Part shown: positions 24,769 through 33,840 of the stretch, one piece after another | How positions within the stretch are numbered: the first letter of the stretch is position 1 | Layout: every line of letters begins with the position of its first letter | NCBI GenBank assembly: GCA_964386975.1 | Contig: CAYLUS010000007.1 | Location: 1 to 64,000 of the forward strand | Length of the DNA: 64,000 nt | Source: UBA6136 sp964386975 | Lineage (GTDB): Bacteria; Pseudomonadota; Gammaproteobacteria; Methylococcales; Methylococcaceae | Reading direction: 5' to 3' | Position numbers and translations under genes: made by a program | Notes under the pieces: generated by a model | Told to the model about the DNA's origin: nothing | Databases searched by the model: none | What the model saw: only the letters and a program-made list of their open reading frames with translations

Positions 24769-26145
24769 ATGAGCGACCCCTTTCAACTTTCTGACTGGCT
24801 GGCGCCACTCGGTGCCATGCGCGAATCTGTCCTTCAAAGCGTCAGATCAGAACCGTTGATCGCCTTCATGAACCTCCCGCTGTGGGGCGAATTGGACGAG
24901 GGACTTGCCCGCTTCATGTTCTATTACCCACTGTTCATGGCCTATGTCTGGATCATCGGCGCGTGGGTCTATTACTGGCGTTTTGAGCGAAAACAGGGTG
25001 GGCCTGACAGTCAGGTACCCGTCTTGGCACAAACTCCCAAGGTCTCCATCCTCATTCCCTGTCACAACGAGGCCGACAACATTCGGGAGACCGTCGCCTT
25101 CTGTCTGGCCCAGAACTATCCGGATTTCGACATCCTGGCGATCAATGATGGCAGCCGTGACAACACTCTCGAGATTCTGGAGGAACTGGCGAGCCAGCAC
25201 CCCCGGTTGCGCGTTGTCAATCTGGCCAGCAATCAGGGCAAGGCGGTTGGACTCAGGACCGCGGCACTGGTGACAGACAGCGAGTATCTGATTTGCATCG
25301 ATGGCGATGCCTTGCTCTCCCCCGATGCCACTGGCTGGATGGTTCGGCATTTTCTCGAGGATCCCGATGTCGGTGCGGTGACCGGCAATCCCAGGATACG
25401 GAATCGCTCCACTCTCCTCGGACGGGTTCAGGTGGGCGAGTTCTCTGCCATTGTCGGCATGATCAAACGCGCCCAACGATTGTACGGGCGCGTCTTCACC
25501 ATTTCCGGTGTGATCGGCGCCTTTCGTAAATCCGCGATCTGCGAAGTGGGGTACTGGAGTCCCGACATGGTGACCGAGGACATCGATATCAGCTGGAAGC
25601 TTCAACTTGCCGGCTGGTCAATCCGCTTTGAACCCAATGCCCTGTGTTGGGTCCTCATGCCCGAAACGCTCAACGGCCTCTGGAAACAAAGAACCCGGTG
25701 GGCGCAGGGCGGTGTCGAAGTCCTGCTGCGTTACTTCAGCAGGGTCATGCGCTTGCGCGCACGATCGCTCTGGCCCCTTTACCTCGAATGTGTCATCAGC
25801 ATTACCTGGTCCTTTCTGGTCCTGATCACCTTGATGTTGCTGCCGCTGGAACTCTTCCACGAAACCCAGAAAGAACGTCTGGAGGATCTCTCACCCAGCT
25901 GGACCAGCATGTTGCTGAGCATCACCTGTCTGATCCAGTTTGCGGCCAGCCTTTGGATCGACTCCCGCTACGAACGCCGAACCGGAGGCCTCGCCCGCTA
26001 CTACTACTGGATGATCTGGTATCCAATTGTCTACTGGCTCATCAACGTGGGAACCACCGTCAACGGATTCTTCAAGGCCATCTCCAAAAAACGCGGACAA
26101 CGGGCGGTCTGGGTGACCCTTGATCGGGGGCTCCGACACAAATGA
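24769..26145 (+). CDS. pgaC: PNAG synthase glycosyltransferase PgaC
   Basis: The inner-membrane family 2 glycosyltransferase that polymerises UDP-GlcNAc into PNAG. The 458-residue product has N-terminal membrane segments (about residue 45-65), the GT-A domain with ILIPCHNEADNIRETV, the CIDGDALLSPDA metal site, a TED motif (MVTEDIDISWKLQ) and the QRTRWAQGG processive motif, then C-terminal membrane segments. It starts 3 bases after pgaB, and its stop overlaps pgaD by 4 bases. Confidence 0.95.
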   Translation: MSDPFQLSDWLAPLGAMRESVLQSVRSEPLIAFMNLPLWGELDEGLARFMFYYPLFMAYVWIIGAWVYYWRFERKQGGPDSQVPVLAQTPKVSILIPCHNEADNIRETVAFCLAQNYPDFDILAINDGSRDNTLEILEELASQHPRLRVVNLASNQGKAVGLRTAALVTDSEYLICIDGDALLSPDATGWMVRHFLEDPDVGAVTGNPRIRNRSTLLGRVQVGEFSAIVGMIKRAQRLYGRVFTISGVIGAFRKSAICEVGYWSPDMVTEDIDISWKLQLAGWSIRFEPNALCWVLMPETLNGLWKQRTRWAQGGVEVLLRYFSRVMRLRARSLWPLYLECVISITWSFLVLITLMLLPLELFHETQKERLEDLSPSWTSMLLSITCLIQFAASLWIDSRYERRTGGLARYYYWMIWYPIVYWLINVGTTVNGFFKAISKKRGQRAVWVTLDRGLRHK

Positions 26146-26603
26146 AGCCTGATAGCCTGATCATCGAACTTCCGCACCTGCAGTCACTGCGACAACGCTT
26201 GGGTTCCTGGGTCGTGGCCATCGGTTGCTGGGTGCTCTGGATTTATTTTCTGATTCCGCTGGTCTCTTTGAGCGGCTGGCTGATGGGGGTTCGGAAATTC
26301 TCTGCCGAGGTGCGCTGGTTTGGTGGCTACAAAAGTCTGATCGAACTCCTGCAGATGTATGGCCTGACCATCCTCGCCATTCTGGTGGCCTGGCTGCTAT
26401 GGACGGCACTGACCAGCCTGATCCGGCGACTGCCCGGCCGCTCCGGACACCTTGATGCCGAGGGCAATGAGTCTCGATTGGTCGTGTCACCGGTCAATCT
26501 CGCTGCGGCACGGAGTCAAAAGGCCATGACCGTGACCTTTAACGAGTCGGGTCAGATTACGGCTATCCTCGCTTCGGGTGCCGACCAAAATCCCGGGTCA
26601 TGA
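26142..26603 (+). CDS. pgaD: PNAG biosynthesis protein PgaD
   Basis: A 153-residue inner-membrane partner of PgaC. In E. coli PgaC and PgaD together bind c-di-GMP, which activates synthesis. Two strong membrane segments (about residues 24-48 and 70-92) with a short loop and a hydrophilic tail match PgaD. The primary sequence is weakly conserved, so the call rests on topology and its position, overlapping pgaC by 4 bases. Confidence 0.85.
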   Translation: MKPDSLIIELPHLQSLRQRLGSWVVAIGCWVLWIYFLIPLVSLSGWLMGVRKFSAEVRWFGGYKSLIELLQMYGLTILAILVAWLLWTALTSLIRRLPGRSGHLDAEGNESRLVVSPVNLAAARSQKAMTVTFNESGQITAILASGADQNPGS

Positions 26604-26683
26604 TCGGGTCCTGCTAAAATCGCCATCTTGCGTCAGGAGACCCTTGCTCCAGACCTTTCCTCCCCCACTGAAGAATTTGCCAG

Positions 26684-28141
26684 GTGAACCGCTTCCTCTC
26701 GCTGATTCGCATCTTCGGGCTCATGTTGGCGGTCTTCAGCGTGACCTACTCCATCCCCATTGCTGCGGCCCTGATTTATCAGGACGGCACCTTGAACCTG
26801 TTTCTGAGAGACATGTGCCTGACCCTTGGCGCGGGTGCCTTTCTCTGGCTGCTCACCCGCCATCACGAGGCGGATCTTCGGGCCCGCGATGGTTTCATCC
26901 TGGTTGTCATCACCTGGGTCGGGTTGGCCGCGGTCGCCACCTTTCCCCTCCTCTCCCACATCGACGGGCTGAGTTTTACCGATGCCTATTTCGAAACCAT
27001 GTCGGGTCTTTCCACGACGGGCTCCACGGTCTTGAGCCAGCTCGACTATCTGCCTCCCGCCCTTAACCTCTGGCGTCATGAACTCAACTGGATTGGCGGC
27101 ATGGGCATCATCGTTCTGGCCGTCGCGATCCTTCCGATCCTCGGGGTCGGTGGCCGACAGCTTTACGTTGCAGAAACACCGGGCCCTATCAAGGACAGCA
27201 AGCTGACCCCCCGCATCACCGAGACGGCAAAGAACCTCTGGCTGACCTATGCCATCATCACCCTGATGTGCATTCTCGCCCTCAAGTGGGCAGGCATGGA
27301 CTGGCTGGATGCGGTCTGTCATGCCTTCGCGACCATGGGACTTGGGGGATTTTCGACTCATGATGCAAGCATCGGTTATTTCAATTCGCCTGAAATCGAG
27401 ATGGTCCTGGTGCTTTTCATGCTACTGGCCGGGATGAATTTTGCGACGCACTTCCTGGCCTTCCGGGAAAAAAGCCTGGCCCCCTACCGATCGGACCTTG
27501 AAGCCCTTCCTTACCTGATCCTGATGCTCGGCAGCATTGGTGGGATTGGCGCCTACCTTTATTGGACCGGGACCTATCCTGAAGCGCTGACCGCCTTAAG
27601 ACACGCCGCGTTCAACGTGGTGTCGATCGGCACCGACTGCGGATTTGCCAGCCAGGATTTCAATGAGTGGCCGCTGTTTGCCCCCCTGTGGATGCTGTTT
27701 CTAAGCTGTATTGCCGCCTCCACCGGTTCAACCGGCGGTGGCATCAAGATGATGCGGACACTCATCCTGATCAAGCAATCACAATTGCAGATGCTGCTGC
27801 TTCGGCATCCGGCCGCGGTGATCCCTCTCAAACTCGGAGGCCAAGTCATCAGCTCCCGCATCATTCTCTCGGTGCTTGGGTTTATCTTCGCCTACTTCAT
27901 GACGGTCGTGTCGCTGACCCTTGTCCTGGTGATCACGGGCCTTGATCTGGTCTCGGCCTTCTCCGCCGTGGTGGCTTCGATCAACAACGCAGGTCCTGGT
28001 CTTGGCGTGGTCGGACCTTCGACCAACTACAGCGGACTTTCCGATGTCCAGACCTGGACCTGCATACTGGCGATGTTCCTGGGTCGCATCGAAATCTTCA
28101 CCGCCCTCATCCTCTTCACCCCGGCATTCTGGCGGCGCTGA
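26684..28141 (+). CDS. trkH: Trk potassium uptake channel subunit TrkH
   Basis: A 485-residue potassium-channel-like uptake protein of the Trk system. Four degenerate pore loops are visible, including SGLSTTGSTVL, ATMGLGGFSTHDASIGYF, SIGTDCGFAS and NNAGPGLG, and the intramembrane loop GSTGGGIKMMRTLILIKQS. The start is a GTG at 26684. The regulatory TrkA subunit is not adjacent. Its stop (TGATG) overlaps the tonB start, so trkH may be cotranscribed with the TonB genes even though the functions differ. Confidence 0.95.
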   Translation: MNRFLSLIRIFGLMLAVFSVTYSIPIAAALIYQDGTLNLFLRDMCLTLGAGAFLWLLTRHHEADLRARDGFILVVITWVGLAAVATFPLLSHIDGLSFTDAYFETMSGLSTTGSTVLSQLDYLPPALNLWRHELNWIGGMGIIVLAVAILPILGVGGRQLYVAETPGPIKDSKLTPRITETAKNLWLTYAIITLMCILALKWAGMDWLDAVCHAFATMGLGGFSTHDASIGYFNSPEIEMVLVLFMLLAGMNFATHFLAFREKSLAPYRSDLEALPYLILMLGSIGGIGAYLYWTGTYPEALTALRHAAFNVVSIGTDCGFASQDFNEWPLFAPLWMLFLSCIAASTGSTGGGIKMMRTLILIKQSQLQMLLLRHPAAVIPLKLGGQVISSRIILSVLGFIFAYFMTVVSLTLVLVITGLDLVSAFSAVVASINNAGPGLGVVGPSTNYSGLSDVQTWTCILAMFLGRIEIFTALILFTPAFWRR

Positions 28142-28923
28142 TGATGACCCAACGCCACAGGCTCCCGACAACCGGGCAGCTTCGGGCTGGGGGCATCAGC
28201 CCCGCCCGTTTCCTGCTGCTTTCCCTGGTGCTGCATGGGGCCCTTTTCTTCAGCCAGCACCTCCTTCTGCGTGACGATAAAGAAGTCGGCAAACCGCTGC
28301 CGCCGATCGAGGTCGCCTTGGTGGGTCCAAGTGCGCCATCGCCTGCCGCCGGAAAAACCGCCGAGCTGCCGGCAAAAGCGCCTTTGGAGCATCCAGCCAG
28401 CCCACCACTCAAGCCGCCGATCACCAAACCGAAAGCGGCCAGAACCCCGCCGGACGCCAATCGCCCCCCACCAAAGCCAGACCGGGAAGCGACGCAGGCC
28501 AGACCTCAAAAGGCACCGGTAGACCCGTTGCCGGCGGCCAGTCAATCCCCGACACCGACCTCAAGTGCCAAAGCCTCCGAGAGCGCGACCTCAGGTGCCG
28601 CCCAGTCGGACACCAAAGCCCCGGCAGCGGGGGGCTATGAGGGCCCCAAGGTTGCTGCCTACCTGCATAATCCAAAACCCGAATACCCGCCAATGGCCAA
28701 GCGACGGGAGTGGGAGGGTCGGGTCATTCTCAAGGTCCGCGTCCTGGCCAGCGGGACGGCCGGCGAGGTCAGCGTCGCCACCTCCAGCGGCCATGAGATT
28801 CTCGATGAATCCGCACTGGAGGCCGTGCGGCATTGGCGATTCGTTCCGGCCAAACGCGGGGGCCAGCCGGTGGACAGCTGGGTCAATGTGCCTCTCAATT
28901 TCAGCCTGCTCGATTCCAAGTAA
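28141..28923 (+). CDS. tonB: TonB energy-transducing protein
   Basis: A 260-residue periplasm-spanning protein that transmits inner-membrane proton force to TonB-dependent outer-membrane receptors. One N-terminal membrane segment (around FLLLSLVLHGALFFS) is followed by a long Pro/Ala/Lys-rich spacer (about residues 60-165) and the C-terminal TonB domain with KPEYPPMAKRREWEGRVILKVRV and VRHWRFVPAKRGG. No TonB-dependent receptor is in this window. It is followed by exbB and exbD in a tight unit. Confidence 0.93.
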   Translation: MMTQRHRLPTTGQLRAGGISPARFLLLSLVLHGALFFSQHLLLRDDKEVGKPLPPIEVALVGPSAPSPAAGKTAELPAKAPLEHPASPPLKPPITKPKAARTPPDANRPPPKPDREATQARPQKAPVDPLPAASQSPTPTSSAKASESATSGAAQSDTKAPAAGGYEGPKVAAYLHNPKPEYPPMAKRREWEGRVILKVRVLASGTAGEVSVATSSGHEILDESALEAVRHWRFVPAKRGGQPVDSWVNVPLNFSLLDSK

Positions 28924-28947
28924 TTCCAACCGTGGAGCTTCGCTAAC

Positions 28948-29607
28948 ATGACCGAACTTGCCGCCAGCCCGATCGTCAATCTGACCTTATGGCTGCTCAT
29001 CGCCTTCTCCATCGTGACCTGGGCACTGATCTTCCTGAAAGCCTATGAGCACTGGCAGCTCGGCCGATCCAATGCGGCCTTTCTGGCGGCCTTCTGGAGC
29101 GCGAGGGATCTCAAGAGCGCAGAGGGCCTTCAAAGCCTTCAAGGTCCCTTGTCACGGATTGCCCACGCCGGGTTTGGCGCGCTGAACGCCACGCAGGGCC
29201 AGGTCGCCTCACTTGCGACCGGGGGCGATACCCGGGATATTCTCGAGCGGACGTTCCGTCAGACCATCCAGCAGGAACGGCACCAGCTCGAACGCGGCCT
29301 GACCGTGCTTGCCAGCATCGGCAGTACGGCCCCTTTTGTCGGACTGTTCGGTACGGTCTGGGGCATCATGCATGCCCTCAAGGACATCAGTCTCAGAGGA
29401 TCGGCCAGCCTGGATGTGGTCGCCGGACCCATCGGCGAGGCGCTGATCGCTACGGCCATCGGCATTGCAGCTGCTATTCCGGCGGTTTTGGCCTACAACG
29501 CCCTCTTAAGACGCATCAAGCTGGCGGAGGCGGATCTTGAGAACTTTGCAACGGATTTCCTGCATCTGGCCATCCGTACCGGCTTTTCCATGAAAACCGG
29601 AGATTGA
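28948..29607 (+). CDS. exbB: Proton channel protein ExbB
   Basis: A 219-residue MotA/TolQ/ExbB-type inner-membrane protein with three membrane segments, at about residues 10-30, 130-150 and 170-190. The conserved motif TAPFVGLFGTVWGIMHA and the second one, IGEALIATAIGIAAAIPAVLAYN, are present. It forms the proton channel that energises TonB together with ExbD. It sits 24 bases after tonB and its stop overlaps the region of the exbD start. Confidence 0.94.
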   Translation: MTELAASPIVNLTLWLLIAFSIVTWALIFLKAYEHWQLGRSNAAFLAAFWSARDLKSAEGLQSLQGPLSRIAHAGFGALNATQGQVASLATGGDTRDILERTFRQTIQQERHQLERGLTVLASIGSTAPFVGLFGTVWGIMHALKDISLRGSASLDVVAGPIGEALIATAIGIAAAIPAVLAYNALLRRIKLAEADLENFATDFLHLAIRTGFSMKTGD

Positions 29608-29609
29608 TC

Positions 29610-30011
29610 GTGGCATTTGGACCCCGCAATCAGGAACAGGCCATGAGTGAGATCAACGTGACGCCGCTGGTCGACGTCATGCTGGTTCTGCTGGTGGTGT
29701 TCATCGTCACCGCACCCCTGCTCACCCAATCGGTGGGGGTGAGCCTTCCAAAAACCGTGGCGGCGGCTGCTGCGCCCAAAAACCCGACCTTGCTGGTCAG
29801 CCTCAATGCCGAGGGCGGCTTGTTTCTGGACAGCGTGCCACAGACGCCTGAAAGCCTTGAAAGCGCCCTCATGGCCCGAAAAACAGCCAGCCCGGAGCTG
29901 ACCGTTCAATTCGAAATTGATGAGCGGGTCCTCTACGGAAAGGCTGCAGCAATCCTTGCGATTGCCCAACGGGCGGGAATCAGCAAGGTCGCCTTGCAGA
30001 CGCGACCCTGA
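29610..30011 (+). CDS. exbD: ExbD/TolR-type proton channel protein
   Basis: A 133-residue inner-membrane protein with one N-terminal membrane segment and a periplasmic domain. The signature EINVTPLVDVMLVLLVVFIV contains the membrane Asp used for proton movement. I prefer the GTG at 29610 because the resulting start, MAFGPRNQEQAMSEINVTPL, is the usual ExbD/TolR form; a TTG two codons upstream is also open. It lies directly after exbB. Confidence 0.93.
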   Translation: MAFGPRNQEQAMSEINVTPLVDVMLVLLVVFIVTAPLLTQSVGVSLPKTVAAAAAPKNPTLLVSLNAEGGLFLDSVPQTPESLESALMARKTASPELTVQFEIDERVLYGKAAAILAIAQRAGISKVALQTRP

Positions 30012-30015
30012 CCCC

Positions 30016-31758
30016 TTGGGGTTTTTCAAGACCTACGCGCGCGCCCTGTCGCTGCTGGCCACCGAGAAAGGGCTGGCCACGGGCTTGCTGCTGACCAACC
30101 TTGGGGTCGGCCTGCTACAGCTGGCTGAGCCGATCCTCTTTGGTCGCGTCGTCGATGCCCTGGCTGGTGGCCAGGCCGCATTGCCCTTGATCGCTCTGTG
30201 GGCTGCCCTTGGGCTGTTTGGCATTGTGGCAGGCGTCAGCGTGTCGGTACTGGCAGATCGTCTGGCCCATCGCCAGCGTCTTGGGGCGCTGGCTTTTGGG
30301 TTTGATCGGGCGATCACGCTGCCCTCTGACAGCCACAGCCAACGCGGGTCCGGGGGAGTGGTCAGGACCCTTCTGGCCGGCACTGATGCCCTCTTCTGGA
30401 TCTGGCTGACCTTCCTTCGCGAGCACCTGAGTGCGCTGGTCAGCATCGGCTTTCTCATCCCCATTGCCTTTGCCATGCAGGCGCAGCTGGCGGCGCTGCT
30501 TGGACTGCTTGCCGGCCTCTATGCGGTTGCCAACGTGATGGTGGTCCTCAAAACCAGTGCGGGACAATCGGCCGTTGAACGTTTCAATCAGGACCTCTTT
30601 GGGCGGATTGGCGATGTGATCGGCAACCTCCCGGTGGTCCAGAGTTTCAGCCGACTGGGCCTTGAAAGCGAGGAACTGAAAGCCTTGATGAGGCGGCTCC
30701 TGTCCGCGCAATACCCGGTGCTGACCTGGTGGGGCGTCCTGACCATACTGACGCGGGCCGCCGCTACCCTGACCATGGTCGCCCTGTTTGCCGCCGGGGC
30801 TGTGCTGGCTAACCGGGGCGAGGTCAGCGTCGGCGAGATCGTCAGCTTTGTAAGCTTTGCCACCTTGCTGATCGGCAAGCTGGACCTGTTATCCAGTTTC
30901 AGTGCCCGGATTTTTAATCAGCTGCCCACCGTTTCAAGCTATTTCGAACTGATTGCAAGCCCCTTAAAGGTGCCTGAGAGAGCCGGTGCACCTCCCCTTC
31001 GCCTTACGCAGGGCGCCGTCTCCTATGAGGGCGTGTCCTTCACCTACCCGGGGTCCCCACACGGTGTCCTTGATCTTCACTTCTGCGCCCAGCCTGGAGA
31101 AACGCTGGCGCTGGTTGGAGCTACCGGCTCTGGCAAGACCACCGCCTTGAGCTTTCTCCAACGGCTGCGGGATCCTGATCGGGGCCGGATTTGCATCGAC
31201 GGGCAGGCCCTTAGTGAAGTCACACTTGATTCGCTGCGGGCAGCCGTGGGCGTGGTCTTTCAGGAAGCGGGCCTGTTCAATCGCTCGATCGCTGACAACA
31301 TTCGGGTCGGTCGCCCCAAGGCCAGTGATGCCGATGTCATGGAAGCGGCCCGAAGAGCAGAGGCCCATGACTTCATCGTGCGCAAGCCCGGCGCTTACGA
31401 CTTTGTGATCGGTGAACGGGGCAGCGCCCTGTCGGGTGGGGAGCGTCAGCGTCTGGCCATCGCCAGGGCCCTTCTCAAGGATGCACCGATCCTGATTCTG
31501 GACGAGGCCACCAGCGCGCTGGACAGTGGCACCGAGGGCAAAATCCAGAGGGCACTGGATTGTCTTCGAAAAAACCGCACGACCTTCATTATCGCCCATC
31601 GCTTATCCACCGTCATGCATGCGGACCGGATTCTGGTGTTTCGTGATGGCAGGATTGTCGAAAGTGGGACCTACCCGGGGCTGTTTGCGGCGCGGGGGCT
31701 GTTCCATCAAATGGTCATCGACGGTGGATTTGCCATTCCCCAAGACGAGGTGATCTGA
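30016..31758 (+). CDS. ABC exporter, NdvA/ChvA (cyclic beta-glucan) type
   Basis: A 580-residue half-transporter with six N-terminal membrane segments fused to an ATPase. Walker A VGATGSGKTT, signature LSGGERQRLAIARALL and Walker B ILILDEATSALD are intact. The membrane half follows the NdvA/ChvA pattern closely: FKTYARALSLL, an AEPILFGRVVDAL stretch, LRRDLSAQYPVLTWW-like RLLSAQYPVLTWWG, and ARIFNQLPTVSSYFELI. In rhizobia and Agrobacterium this family exports cyclic beta-1,2-glucan. The likely start is a TTG at 30016, 4 bases after exbD. No glucan synthase is nearby, so the substrate is unproven. Confidence 0.82.
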   Translation: MGFFKTYARALSLLATEKGLATGLLLTNLGVGLLQLAEPILFGRVVDALAGGQAALPLIALWAALGLFGIVAGVSVSVLADRLAHRQRLGALAFGFDRAITLPSDSHSQRGSGGVVRTLLAGTDALFWIWLTFLREHLSALVSIGFLIPIAFAMQAQLAALLGLLAGLYAVANVMVVLKTSAGQSAVERFNQDLFGRIGDVIGNLPVVQSFSRLGLESEELKALMRRLLSAQYPVLTWWGVLTILTRAAATLTMVALFAAGAVLANRGEVSVGEIVSFVSFATLLIGKLDLLSSFSARIFNQLPTVSSYFELIASPLKVPERAGAPPLRLTQGAVSYEGVSFTYPGSPHGVLDLHFCAQPGETLALVGATGSGKTTALSFLQRLRDPDRGRICIDGQALSEVTLDSLRAAVGVVFQEAGLFNRSIADNIRVGRPKASDADVMEAARRAEAHDFIVRKPGAYDFVIGERGSALSGGERQRLAIARALLKDAPILILDEATSALDSGTEGKIQRALDCLRKNRTTFIIAHRLSTVMHADRILVFRDGRIVESGTYPGLFAARGLFHQMVIDGGFAIPQDEVI

Positions 31759-31780
31759 GGTAATTTTTACTGGACCACCC

Positions 31781-31809
31781 CTTGAAAAGGGCGGCGCCGG
31801 CCTCAATAT
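31781..31809 (+). promoter_or_regulatory. Sigma-32 heat-shock promoter of htpG
   Basis: The -35 element CTTGAAA (31781-31787) is exact, and CCTCAATAT (31801-31809) resembles the -10 consensus CCCCATNT. The 13-base spacer is in the allowed range. Transcription would begin near 31815, about 50 bases before htpG. HtpG belongs to the sigma-32 regulon in other gammaproteobacteria. Confidence 0.75.
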
Positions 31810-31855
31810 CTTGTATACAAGCAGCTATTCTTTTATCCATTTCGATTTGGGAGGC

Positions 31856-31870
31856 ATGAGATCACCATGA
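31856..31870 (+). other. Five-codon mini reading frame overlapping the htpG start
   Basis: ATGAGATCACCATGA encodes Met-Arg-Ser-Pro and stops at a TGA that overlaps the htpG ATG (31867) by two bases. The best ribosome-binding site, GGGAGG, is 3-5 bases before the mini frame but 12 bases before htpG, so the mini frame could load ribosomes that re-initiate at htpG. It may also be chance. Confidence 0.35.
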
Positions 31871-33777
31871 CGGTTGCGGACAACAAGGTCACGATGGGTT
31901 TTGAGACAGAGGTCAAGCAACTGCTGCACCTCATGATTCATTCCCTCTACAGCAACAAGGAAATCTTCCTGAGAGAACTGATTTCCAATGGCTCTGATGC
32001 GGCGGACAAACTGCGATTCAATGCCCTGAGTGACGATGCCCTGTATGAGGGCGATTCAGACCTCAAATTGCGCATCGCCTTCGACAAGGAAGCTCGCACC
32101 ATCACCCTGACCGACAATGGGATCGGCATGAGTCGGGACGAGGTCCGGGAAAATATCGGTACCATTGCCCGCTCCGGCACCCGCAAGTTTTTTGAGTCGC
32201 TGACTGGCGATCAGGCCAAGGACAGCCAGCTGATCGGCCAATTTGGCGTTGGTTTTTATTCCTCGTTCATCGTCGCTGACCGGGTGGTACTCGAAACCCG
32301 TAAAGCCGGCGCACCGCATGATCAGGGCGTACGCTGGGAATCCATGGGCGAGGGCGACTACACGCTTGAGACCATTGACCGCGCCGCCCATGGCACCACC
32401 ATTACCCTCCATCTGCGCGAAGGTGAGGACGGGTTCCTCGACGGCTGGAAGATCCGAAGCATCATTCGCAAGTTCTCGGACCACATCTCGATACCGATCG
32501 AGATGAAGAAGGAGCACTATGGTGAAGTCAAGGAAGGCGAGGAACCGCCGGCGGAAGAATGGGAAACCGTCAACAGCGCCTCAGCGCTTTGGGCCAAAAG
32601 CCGCAGCGAAATCAGCGATGAGGAGTATGACGAGTTCTACAAGCATGTCTCTCATGATTTCCAGCCGCCGATGGCGCGGATCCACAGTCGGGTCGAAGGC
32701 ACCAACGAATACACGCTACTGCTTTATATCCCCAAATCAGCGCCGTTTGATCTTTGGGACCGTGATGCCAAGCAAGGGGTTCGGCTGTATGTCCGCAAGG
32801 TCTTCATCACCGAGGATGCAGACAAACTGATGCCGCGTTACCTGCGCTTCATTCGCGGTGTCATTGATTCAGACTCCCTGCCCCTCAACGTCTCGCGCGA
32901 AATCCTGCAGGAAAATGCCCTGCTTGAAAAAATCCGCTCCGGGTCCGTCAAGAAGGTGCTGGGTCTGCTTGAAGATCTCGCCAAGAACCAGCCGGATCAA
33001 TATAAGTTGTTCTGGAAGGAGTTCGGCCAAGCGTTCAAGGAAGGGCCCATCGAGGACTTCAAGAACCGCGAACAAATCGCCAAACTCCTGCGGTTTGATT
33101 CCACCTTCACAGATGATCAGGAACAGACCGTCACCCTGGAAGACTATATCGGGCGCATGAAGGAAGGTCAGGACAAGATCTACTACATTACTGCGGAGAG
33201 TTATGCCGCCGCCAAAAACAGCCCTCACCTTGAGATCTTCCGCAAGAAGGGGCTTGAAGTCCTGCTCATGCATGAGCGCGTCGATGAGTGGCTGGTTGGC
33301 TACCTGACCGAATTCGAGGGCAAGTCACTGCAATCGATTGCCAAGGGAGATCTCGACCTGGGTACCCTCGAGGACGAAACGGACAAGCAGCACAAGGAGG
33401 AAGCAGAGAAAACCTTCAAGGAACTGATTGACCGGATCAAGGGCATCTTGGGCGACAAGGTCAGCGAAGTGAAGGTCAGCTCGCGGCTAACCGATTCTCC
33501 CGCCTGCCTCGTCAGCGAGAGCTTCGGCATGAGCCGGACCATGGAACGGATCATGAAATCCGCGGGTCAGAATGTCCCCTCCAGCAAGCCGGTGTTTGAA
33601 ATCAACACCGACCATGCGCTGGTGACCCGACTCAACGGTGAAGGCAATGACGATCGTTTCCGGGAACTGACTGAAATCCTCTACGACCAGGCCGTGCTGA
33701 GCGAAGGGGCGCAGCTCGATGACCCGGCTGCGTTCGTCAGGCGGCTGAATACGCTGCTTGAACAAGCATTGTCCTAA
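31867..33777 (+). CDS. htpG: Molecular chaperone HtpG (bacterial Hsp90)
   Basis: A 636-residue cytosolic ATP-dependent chaperone. The N-terminal GHKL ATPase domain shows ELISNGSDAADKLRF, a TLTDNGIGMSRDEV loop and GQFGVGFYSSF. The middle domain contains the catalytic Arg region SDSLPLNVSREILQEN, and the C-terminal dimerisation domain ends near LNTLLEQAL. The length is standard. It stands alone on the plus strand behind a sigma-32 promoter and is followed by a GC-rich hairpin. Confidence 0.97.
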   Translation: MTVADNKVTMGFETEVKQLLHLMIHSLYSNKEIFLRELISNGSDAADKLRFNALSDDALYEGDSDLKLRIAFDKEARTITLTDNGIGMSRDEVRENIGTIARSGTRKFFESLTGDQAKDSQLIGQFGVGFYSSFIVADRVVLETRKAGAPHDQGVRWESMGEGDYTLETIDRAAHGTTITLHLREGEDGFLDGWKIRSIIRKFSDHISIPIEMKKEHYGEVKEGEEPPAEEWETVNSASALWAKSRSEISDEEYDEFYKHVSHDFQPPMARIHSRVEGTNEYTLLLYIPKSAPFDLWDRDAKQGVRLYVRKVFITEDADKLMPRYLRFIRGVIDSDSLPLNVSREILQENALLEKIRSGSVKKVLGLLEDLAKNQPDQYKLFWKEFGQAFKEGPIEDFKNREQIAKLLRFDSTFTDDQEQTVTLEDYIGRMKEGQDKIYYITAESYAAAKNSPHLEIFRKKGLEVLLMHERVDEWLVGYLTEFEGKSLQSIAKGDLDLGTLEDETDKQHKEEAEKTFKELIDRIKGILGDKVSEVKVSSRLTDSPACLVSESFGMSRTMERIMKSAGQNVPSSKPVFEINTDHALVTRLNGEGNDDRFRELTEILYDQAVLSEGAQLDDPAAFVRRLNTLLEQALS

Positions 33778-33788
33778 GCGCCACCCCG

Positions 33789-33813
33789 CCGGCGGGCCCC
33801 CAAAGCCCGCCGG
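33789..33813 (+). terminator. GC-rich hairpin after htpG
   Basis: The 9-bp arms CCGGCGGGC (33789-33797) and GCCCGCCGG (33805-33813) pair perfectly over a 7-base loop, 12 bases after the htpG stop. No T-run follows, so termination would be weak or partly Rho-dependent. Confidence 0.45.
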
Positions 33814-33840
33814 AACCTGACCAGAAAAAGACCGTAACTG

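Noticed and set aside
23266..24837. 523-residue open frame on the minus strand opposite pgaB
   Set aside because: It is the antisense shadow of pgaB; no family features, and pgaB is certain.
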